Assembly: GCA_009911195.1 (NCBI GenBank)
Contig: QXWV01000028.1
Coordinates: forward strand, 1-64,000
Length of the DNA: 64,000 nt
Reading direction: 5' to 3'
Source: Lachnospiraceae bacterium
Lineage (GTDB): Bacteria; Bacillota; Clostridia; Lachnospirales; Lachnospiraceae
In this document: positions 57,503 to 64,000 of the stretch, piece after piece
How positions within the stretch are numbered: the stretch's first letter is position 1
How the letters are laid out: each line of letters opens with the position of its first letter
Made by a program: the position numbers and the translations under genes
Notes under the pieces: model-generated
Databases searched by the model: none
What the model was told of the DNA's origin: nothing
What the model saw: the letters and a program-made list of their open reading frames with translations, nothing else

Positions 57503-57532
57503 ATTATAGGGAGCAGGAACGTGAATTGCCAT
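57503..57532 (-). promoter_or_regulatory. Possible promoter of the beta-galactosidase gene
   Basis: On the minus strand a perfect -10 box TATAAT (57503-57508) is preceded at 18 bases by ATGGCA (57527-57532), a 4/6 match to the -35 consensus, about 105 bases before the start codon. Confidence 0.4.
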
Positions 57533-57691
57533 ATCTTATATTGAACAAAATATGCACAAAATGATAATTAATTTTAAAGTATAGATGTACTAGTATAACA
57601 TATTAAAATGTGATAGAATATGACTTAGTGCAAAACATAGAAATGAATACAGTGGATTCTAAAGAAAGAGATAATCAGGAGGAGTTAATAA

Positions 57692-58909
57692 ATGGCGAAG
57701 GGAAATAAACCGCAAGTGGATAAGGAACAAAAAGTTCAGACAAAATATGATAAAAAGATGGAAGCGAGAAAGAAGCAGGAAGAGAAAGATAAACGGGATG
57801 CCAAGATTTTGCGCATCAGCTCGATTGCTATATGCGCCCTCATTGTAGCGGCAATTGCAATTTCTATTTTTGCTTCTGTATGGAATAAGAAAACAGCTAC
57901 AAAAGATACTTATGTGACGATAGGCAGCCATTCGGTAACAAAGCTGGAATATGATTATTATTATTCTATGCTGAAGAATAATTATGTATCCAGCTATGGT
58001 TCTTTATTTTCCTATATGGGTGTGGATGCCACGCAGGATATAGAAGGGCAGCAGTATAGCGATAATATGACATATAAAGATTATTTTGACCAGATGACAG
58101 TTGAGCAGATTAGCGAAACGAAAGCATTGGTGGATGATGCTGCAAAAAATGGTTTTGTTTATGATGTGTCGGAGGATTATGAGGAAATAGCAAACGGTAT
58201 AGTGTCTGGGGCAGAAGCGGCCCAAACATCGGTAAAAGAGTATTATAAAGCAATGTATGGGAAATATGCTACGGAGAAAAATATGGAGTCTTTTATCAAA
58301 GACGGGCTTCTGGCCAATGAATATTACAATCATCTGATTGAACAGAATGCACCGGAAACCCAGGAAATTAAGGATTATTACGGGGAACATGTCCGGGATT
58401 ATGACAGGGTGGATTACCATAGCTTTGCTATCGCAGCGCAGACCGAAGAGGGTGCTTCGGAAGAAGATACGGACAAGGCTTTCATGGATGCGGAAAATAA
58501 GGCAAAGGATATGAAAGAAGCTTTGGAGGATGGAAAAGATTTCAGGGAGCTTTGCCTTGAATATTCTTCGGAAGAGAACAAGGCAACTTATGAAGATGAA
58601 GAGACTGATGCTTCACTCAGGGAAGGGGCTTATTATTCCAGTATACCATCAGTGGTTGCTGACTGGCTTTATGAGGATGGAAGAACCGAAGGCGATACGG
58701 CAGTTTTGGAAGATGAAACGAATAATCAATATTATGTAGTGAAGTTTATGAGCCGTTATTATGATGAAGCGGACGATGAGAATATTTCAAATACCATTTC
58801 CAGCGAAAGGGCAAGGGAATATATAGACGGATTGCTCGTAAACTATGGGGTAACGGATGTTAAGGGCGAGTTGAAGTATCTGACTCTGGAAGAAGAAGCA
58901 GTGGGATAA
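57692..58909 (+). CDS. Membrane-anchored SurA/PrsA-like foldase
   Basis: A 405-residue protein with a lysine-rich cytoplasmic N-terminus (1-43), one membrane helix (about 44-66) and a large extracytoplasmic part. The latter contains a helical SurA_N-like chaperone region and a PpiC-like segment (about 250-370) with HSFAIAAQ and DFRELCLEYSSE, then REGAYYSSIPSVVADWLYE. It is related to peptidyl-prolyl isomerases such as PrsA, but several parvulin active-site residues are not evident, so it may act as a chaperone only. There is no lipobox, unlike PrsA; it is held by an uncleaved helix. AGGAGG precedes the ATG. Confidence 0.82.
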   Translation: MAKGNKPQVDKEQKVQTKYDKKMEARKKQEEKDKRDAKILRISSIAICALIVAAIAISIFASVWNKKTATKDTYVTIGSHSVTKLEYDYYYSMLKNNYVSSYGSLFSYMGVDATQDIEGQQYSDNMTYKDYFDQMTVEQISETKALVDDAAKNGFVYDVSEDYEEIANGIVSGAEAAQTSVKEYYKAMYGKYATEKNMESFIKDGLLANEYYNHLIEQNAPETQEIKDYYGEHVRDYDRVDYHSFAIAAQTEEGASEEDTDKAFMDAENKAKDMKEALEDGKDFRELCLEYSSEENKATYEDEETDASLREGAYYSSIPSVVADWLYEDGRTEGDTAVLEDETNNQYYVVKFMSRYYDEADDENISNTISSERAREYIDGLLVNYGVTDVKGELKYLTLEEEAVG

Positions 58910-58929
58910 AGTTTTATCTTATATGATTA

Positions 58930-58982
58930 GGGTGTCAAAAGCCTTGGCTGCGGAGTACGCCTGGCAATTTGCACAAAAAAGT
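58930..58982 (+). repeat. Dispersed intergenic repeat, copy B
   Basis: About 50 bases beginning GTGTCAAAAGCC and containing CTGCGGA and TGGCAATTTGCACAAA. It aligns without gaps to 24751-24803. It lies in the 220-base gap after the foldase gene and before the AEC transporter. Confidence 0.7.
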
Positions 58983-59133
58983 TGTGCGCCTTCCATTGTG
59001 CGGAGCATTCCGCTGAGCCTCTGAAAATGTAAATGGGAAAGTAAAAAAATCCGTCAGTGAACGGATATAAAAGCGGCATTGGCAAAATAGCTAAGGCCGC
59101 TTTTGTTGGAGGAATAGAAAGGAAAACGGGAAA

Positions 59134-60057
59134 ATGATACTTATAACTATATTTTTTCAAATGCTTGCGTTGCTTATCATGATTGGCGCAGGGTATTGGA
59201 TGACCAAAAAGAATATGCTGGATGAACATACCAACAGTCATATGTCTTCCATGATTTCAAATGTGTTCAACCCTTTGCTTGTTTTTTCCAGTGCAGTTAA
59301 TTCTGTGGGATTGGTTTCCATAAAGACGATGGGAATTGTAGGGATAGTTGCCGTTTGTATGTTCCTTTTTTTTATTGTAATAGGAATGTTTTTGTCTCCA
59401 TTTTTTGATAAAGACAGGGAGCAGCGGAAAATGTTCCAGATGATGTTTGTATTTTCTAATTTAGGGTTTATCGGTATCCCCGTTGTTTCCAGCATTTTGG
59501 GAAAAGAATTTATTGTGTATGTTACAGAGTTCATGCTCGTTTATTCCTTTGTTTTTTATACATATGGCGTAACATTGATGGAGGGGAAATTTTCCCTGTC
59601 ATCTTTAAAAGCGATGATTAATCCCGGTACTATATTTAGCATAGCTTCCCTGTTAATCATTATTTTTAATATACAAATGCCGGGGTTTATCAATACTGCA
59701 GTTACTTACCTTGGAAATGTAGCCTCCCCTATGGCTTTGGTGGCAGTAGGTTTTTCTCTGGCACATACAGATTTAAGGAAGATATTTGGGGAAATGAGGC
59801 TTTACATTTTTTCGGTAATTAAGCTGTTGGTATTGCCGCTTGTTATGCTGCCTGCGCTATACTTTATTATGCCTGGCAGGGAATTGATTCCTGTATGTAT
59901 GGTTATGTTCGGAATGCCAATCGGCAATATGCCCCTTATCCTGGGAACGGAAAAAGGAATGGATGTAACCACATGCAGTGCAGCAATTATCCTGACCACA
60001 ATACTTTGTGTATTTACCGTACCGGTACTGATGGCGGTAACTGCCCTTTTGCATTAA
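59134..60057 (+). CDS. AEC family transporter (auxin efflux carrier type)
   Basis: A 307-residue membrane protein with about ten helices in two five-helix halves. MIGAGYWMTKKNMLD, NLGFIGIPVVSSILG and MFGMPIGNMPLILGTEKGMD are conserved elements of the family, which exports or imports organic acids such as malate. Substrate cannot be told. GGAGGAATAGAAAGG lies 20-30 bases upstream; the gene is followed after 63 bases by the ABC ATPase. Confidence 0.88.
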   Translation: MILITIFFQMLALLIMIGAGYWMTKKNMLDEHTNSHMSSMISNVFNPLLVFSSAVNSVGLVSIKTMGIVGIVAVCMFLFFIVIGMFLSPFFDKDREQRKMFQMMFVFSNLGFIGIPVVSSILGKEFIVYVTEFMLVYSFVFYTYGVTLMEGKFSLSSLKAMINPGTIFSIASLLIIIFNIQMPGFINTAVTYLGNVASPMALVAVGFSLAHTDLRKIFGEMRLYIFSVIKLLVLPLVMLPALYFIMPGRELIPVCMVMFGMPIGNMPLILGTEKGMDVTTCSAAIILTTILCVFTVPVLMAVTALLH

Positions 60058-60120
60058 ATATTTTTTGGTTTGAGTTTTACAAATATCTAATGAAAACTAT
60101 GAAAAAAGGAGTATCAGAAA

Positions 60121-60825
60121 ATGCTACGGACCGAAAATTTAACAAAAACATATGGAAAATACAAGGCAGCAGATAATGTAAATTTGACTGTTGAAAGCGG
60201 CGAAATAGGAATCCTTCTAGGGCCTAATGGTGCCGGAAAATCTACAGTAATCAAAAGTATTGCAGGTCTTTTACGCTATAAAGGAAAAGTACTGATAGAA
60301 GGTATGGATGCCAAAAGCCTGGAAGCAAAAAAAATTTTTGCCTATGTGCCTGAACTTCCGGCTATGTATGAAGCGCTGACTGTGAGGGAGCACATAGAAT
60401 TTATTATAAATGCCTATAAGCTTTCGGTTGCGGAGAAAGACATTGAGGAACTGTTTGAACGGTTTGAACTTCTGGATAAACAGGATAAACTGGGCAATGA
60501 ACTGTCCAAAGGGATGATGCAGAAAGTAAGTATCTGCTGTGCCCTAATAGTTAAGCCAAAGGTCATTATGCTGGATGAACCTATGGTTGGTTTAGACCCT
60601 GCTGCGATTAAAGAATTAAAACGGATAATCCTGGAAATGAAGGAAGCGGGAACTACAATACTTATCAGTACCCATATGCTGGAAATGGTAAAAGAGCTTT
60701 GGGATGTGATGTTTGTGATGGAAAAAGGGAATATTGTTGCTTCTTATAAAAAGAGCGATGTAAAAGAAGAGGATTTGGAAGATTTATTCTTCCATATCAC
60801 GGATAAAGAGAAAGAAAATAAATAA
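60121..60825 (+). CDS. ABC transporter ATP-binding protein
   Basis: A 234-residue ATPase. Walker A GPNGAGKST (about 34-42), signature LSKGMMQKV (slightly divergent from LSGGQ), Walker B VIMLDEPMVGLDP and switch His in ISTHMLEM are present. It powers the membrane protein encoded 43 bases downstream. The two resemble ABC exporters of the CcmA/ABC-2 class. Substrate unknown. Confidence 0.93.
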   Translation: MLRTENLTKTYGKYKAADNVNLTVESGEIGILLGPNGAGKSTVIKSIAGLLRYKGKVLIEGMDAKSLEAKKIFAYVPELPAMYEALTVREHIEFIINAYKLSVAEKDIEELFERFELLDKQDKLGNELSKGMMQKVSICCALIVKPKVIMLDEPMVGLDPAAIKELKRIILEMKEAGTTILISTHMLEMVKELWDVMFVMEKGNIVASYKKSDVKEEDLEDLFFHITDKEKENK

Positions 60826-60868
60826 TTGAAGGAATCTGAACGGATACGGGATGAAAGGTGTAAAATAT

Positions 60869-62455
60869 ATGAAGGTAATTGGTGGAAATTCTGAGTTTTT
60901 CTATCTCTATAGAAAGACATTCAAAAATAGGGTGAAAAGGGCTATAAAAAAACCGGTGACATATATTTATATGGCTTTTGTCATATGGTATTTATATATT
61001 ATATTCCGGTATTTTGACGAGGTTATCCAATTATTTGAGATGGAAAAGAATTCAGTACTGACAGCATTGCTGACAGTACTGGTCTTTGTTATCGTTCCGT
61101 CCAACATGATTTCTTATAGCAAAAGAAAAGGGCTCATTTTCCGGGAACCGGATGTCCATTTTCTTTTCTCTGCACCGATTGTACCTAAAAGGATTCTTTT
61201 ATATGCCCATTTGAAAACAATGTGGATGGTATTGTTTTTAAATCTTGTAGTGACAATCGGCATTGTAGCTTGGTTTGATATGCCCGTCTGGAAAGCTGCG
61301 GTATATTTTATATATTCTTTTATTGTGGAAAATATATTGGAAGCATGTCTTATGGTTTTATGCTATGGAAATGAAAGGCTGGATGAGGGGCAGATGAAGC
61401 GGGTGCAGCTTTTGATGTATCTGCTTATTGGCATTTTTGTTTTGATTGGCATATTGGTGTATATGAAAGAGGGTGCGAGTTTTGGGGCAGTAGTGGATTA
61501 TCTGCATAGCCCTGCTATCCGTTTAGTTCCTATAATCGGATGGAATATTGCATTTCTCCACCTTTTATTTATGGGTCCGGATACAGTAAGCATAACAGGC
61601 TCCATATTATATTTCGGGTCGGTAGCAATATTGCTTTTTGCGGCATTGCGGATGAAATGCACAGGGGAATATTTTGAAGATGCCATGAAATTTGCGGAGG
61701 ATTATGAGGAGGCCAGAAAAAAGGGAAAAGCGGGAGAAGTGGCCATTATCGGAAAGAAGAAAAAATACGGGAAAGCAGAGGTTGCTTATAAAGGGGGCTA
61801 TGGGAAAGCGATTTTCTACAGGCAGTTGTTGGAGTATAAGAAAAACCGGTTTTTTATCTTTGGTTTTTATACATTGGTTTGCCTTTGCGTTGGTATTGGG
61901 ATAGGGGTATTTGGATATAAAGAGAAATTCGGGGGATATGGGGAATTTATAATATTAGGCGTAATGGCCTATCTCACTTTTCTATTTTCAGGTTATTCCG
62001 GGAAATGGGGGAAGGAGCTAAAAAAGCCATATACGTATTTGATTCCGGATACTGCATTATGTAAATTGTGGTATGCGACACTGATGGAACATATCCGGGC
62101 ACTAGTCGATGGATGCCTGATTGCGCTTCCGGCAGGTGTTTTGCTGGGTATTTCTGTTATTCGCATTTTGTTGATAATAGGGGTTTATGTTTGTATACAG
62201 GCATGTAAACTTTATGCGGAAGTGATGGTGGAGGCATTTTTGGGAAATATTTTGGGAACTGCGGGAAAACAATATGCCAGAGTGTTTTTCCTGGGAATTG
62301 TTATTATGATTGGAATCATGGGGGCGGCGGCCGGAACAATGATTTATTCTGTGGAAATGGGGCTTTTGTTTTTAATGGGCATTGTCATTTTAATGACAGG
62401 GGGAATGATGGCTATTGCCGCGGTAAATTTCGAGAGGATGGAAACGGTAGTGTGA
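60869..62455 (+). CDS. Putative ABC exporter permease
   Basis: A 528-residue membrane protein with about ten to twelve helices. The segment LIFREPDVHFLFSAPIVPKRILLYAH is typical of the putative ABC-exporter family (PF16962-like) that pairs with a separate ATPase. A soluble basic loop (about 275-315, rich in Lys, Gly and Tyr) lies mid-protein. ATG 60869 (MKVIGGNSEFF) has AAAGGTG upstream; the ATG at 60851 forms part of that site. Likely forms a homodimer with two copies of the ATPase. Confidence 0.85.
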   Translation: MKVIGGNSEFFYLYRKTFKNRVKRAIKKPVTYIYMAFVIWYLYIIFRYFDEVIQLFEMEKNSVLTALLTVLVFVIVPSNMISYSKRKGLIFREPDVHFLFSAPIVPKRILLYAHLKTMWMVLFLNLVVTIGIVAWFDMPVWKAAVYFIYSFIVENILEACLMVLCYGNERLDEGQMKRVQLLMYLLIGIFVLIGILVYMKEGASFGAVVDYLHSPAIRLVPIIGWNIAFLHLLFMGPDTVSITGSILYFGSVAILLFAALRMKCTGEYFEDAMKFAEDYEEARKKGKAGEVAIIGKKKKYGKAEVAYKGGYGKAIFYRQLLEYKKNRFFIFGFYTLVCLCVGIGIGVFGYKEKFGGYGEFIILGVMAYLTFLFSGYSGKWGKELKKPYTYLIPDTALCKLWYATLMEHIRALVDGCLIALPAGVLLGISVIRILLIIGVYVCIQACKLYAEVMVEAFLGNILGTAGKQYARVFFLGIVIMIGIMGAAAGTMIYSVEMGLLFLMGIVILMTGGMMAIAAVNFERMETVV

Positions 62456-62492
62456 GAAGAAATTCTAACTAATGAAATCAGGAGAAGGCGCT

Positions 62493-63368
62493 ATGTTGAT
62501 AGAAAAGCTGGAAGAAGGAGCAAATTTTACCAATCATGAAAAAGATGTGGCAAGGTATATATTGGAGAATCCGGATAAAGTTCCTGGGATGTCATCCATG
62601 GAACTTGCCCAGGCTTCTTTTACCAGCAAAGCCACGGTAGTGCGCCTTTGCCAGAAGCTGGGGCTTGCGGGCTATCAGGAATTCCGGCTAAAGCTGGTGG
62701 AAGAGATGAACCAAAAGAACAGGCTTTCCCAGATGCTTAAGGGAGAGCCAATACATGATAAAAGCACATATAAGGATATTATCAATACATTGCCCATCCT
62801 CTATGATAAGGCCATAACCAATACCAGGCTATCTTTGGATAAAAATTCCATGAACAGAATTAATAACATGCTGCAAAAGGCGGAGTGTATTGATTTTTAT
62901 GGCACCGGAATCAGTTATATCCTGGCCCAGTCGGCAGCTTTTAAATTTGCTACGCTGGGTATGGAGTGTTCGGCCTATGAGAGCATTAACGGCCACTATC
63001 TGGCAGCGAGGAAAAATAAAAAGACGGTTGCTTTTCTAATGAGCTTCACCGGTGCAAACCGGACAATGATTAGAGTGGCCAGGTATTTACGGAAAGCTAC
63101 GAATAATTATGTGGTTGGTATTATGGGGCCGCATAATGATGTCATAAGGAAGGTGTGCCATGAGATTGTGGAGATACCCAACCGGGATTCGCTGGTAAGC
63201 CTGGATGTGATTACCTCCTTTTCCGCGGCCACTTATGTGATAGATATTCTCTTTTCGCTTCTTTTATCCGAACGCTACAATGAACATGCCAAATCTTCGC
63301 TGGAAATGCTGTTGCATAGCGATTTGCTCCTCGATAAGACGGTAAATGGCTGGGAAAAAGAAGAATAA
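62493..63368 (+). CDS. RpiR/MurR family transcriptional regulator
   Basis: A 291-residue regulator. The N-terminal HTH_6 domain (1-77) has MSSMELAQASFTSKATVVRLCQKLG; the SIS sugar-phosphate-binding domain (about 120-255) has IDFYGTGISYILAQSAAFKF and VAFLMSFTGANRTM. The effector is presumably the sugar phosphate made by the PTS permease encoded next, so it is probably the local regulator. ATG 62493 follows AGGAGAAGG; the frame from 62472 adds seven residues. Confidence 0.92.
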   Translation: MLIEKLEEGANFTNHEKDVARYILENPDKVPGMSSMELAQASFTSKATVVRLCQKLGLAGYQEFRLKLVEEMNQKNRLSQMLKGEPIHDKSTYKDIINTLPILYDKAITNTRLSLDKNSMNRINNMLQKAECIDFYGTGISYILAQSAAFKFATLGMECSAYESINGHYLAARKNKKTVAFLMSFTGANRTMIRVARYLRKATNNYVVGIMGPHNDVIRKVCHEIVEIPNRDSLVSLDVITSFSAATYVIDILFSLLLSERYNEHAKSSLEMLLHSDLLLDKTVNGWEKEE

Positions 63369-63380
63369 TTGCCGTTTTGA

Positions 63381-63411
63381 ACCGCTGTTACAAAAACAGC
63401 GGTGTTTTTTT
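63381..63411 (+). terminator. Rho-independent terminator after the RpiR gene
   Basis: CCGCTGTT and AACAGCGG arms around ACAAA, followed by TG and seven T residues. Confidence 0.92.
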
Positions 63412-63437
63412 GCCCTTTTTTGTAACGATGAATCTAT

Positions 63438-63480
63438 TAGTTTCGGAACTATTGAGGCAAAAATGTTCCCATGCTATAGT
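63438..63480 (+). promoter_or_regulatory. Promoter and possible RpiR operator of the PTS gene
   Basis: TTGAGG (63452-63457) and TATAGT (63475-63480) are separated by 17 bases, 45 bases before the PTS start codon. Just upstream TAGTTTCGGAACTA is an inverted repeat (5-base arms, 4-base centre) that could be an operator; this is inference. Confidence 0.55.
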
Positions 63481-63503
63481 TGGAGCAACAAAAGGGAATA
63501 TAA

Positions 63504-64000
<497 letters not shown>

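Overview
The window is a low-GC Firmicutes chromosome carrying the replication origin. Gene order, protein style and the presence of DUF3881 and DUF4446 family genes point to Lachnospiraceae (an anaerobic gut clostridium); genus cannot be fixed from the sequence alone. Polarity flips at oriC (about 32.3-32.6 kb): most genes to its left read leftward and most to its right read rightward, as expected for two replichores leaving the origin. The main exceptions are the rightward glycan block and hydrolase on the left, and the CapA/DUF3160 pair, nitroreductase and beta-galactosidase on the right.

Layout. 1-2.3 kb is the end of an integrated mobile element: a small excisionase-like HTH protein and a tyrosine recombinase, abutting the 3' end of a tRNA-Arg(CCT) gene; a decayed second tRNA-Arg(CCT) lies just upstream of that tRNA. 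2.7-10.4 kb (leftward) holds DUF3881, serS, an HD-GYP protein, DUF4446, parB, parA, two parS sites and a DegS/DegU-like two-component pair. 10.7-12.6 kb holds an alpha/beta hydrolase and rsmG. 12.9-25.7 kb is a rightward catabolic block: YesN/YesM-type two-component system, two ABC sugar permeases and a lipoprotein binding protein, a sulfatase, a GH29 alpha-L-fucosidase, an 862-residue transglutaminase-fold protein and a YitT-family membrane protein. None of the three enzymes has a signal peptide, suggesting that sulfated, fucosylated host-type glycans are imported and dismantled in the cytoplasm. This block sits between rsmG and mnmG, genes that are neighbours in many Firmicutes.

25.7-32.1 kb is the classic leftward origin-proximal string mnmG, mnmE, jag, yidC, yidD, rnpA, rpmH. 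oriC follows, then rightward dnaA, dnaN, an S4-domain gene (yaaA), recF, gyrB and gyrA. The dnaA reading frame carries an apparent single-base deletion near 32768 that separates domain I from the rest of the protein.

41.4-64 kb is a mixed region: CapA-like and DUF3160 proteins (leftward), a Ca/Na antiporter, a PfkB kinase, a glycogen-debranching GH13, a three-S1-domain protein, a cytidylate-kinase-like protein, four tandem 91-bp repeats full of hairpins, a nitroreductase, a flotillin, a GH2 beta-galactosidase, a membrane-anchored PrsA/SurA-like foldase, an AEC transporter, an ABC exporter pair, an RpiR regulator and the start of a beta-glucoside-type PTS permease that runs off the end.

Two kinds of recurrent short sequence connect otherwise unrelated genes: a 17-bp leader motif (consensus GCWGCGCAGAAATGRRG) that contains the ribosome binding site of several genes, and a roughly 50-bp intergenic repeat beginning GTCAAAAGCC. 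Both look like genome-wide families worth searching.
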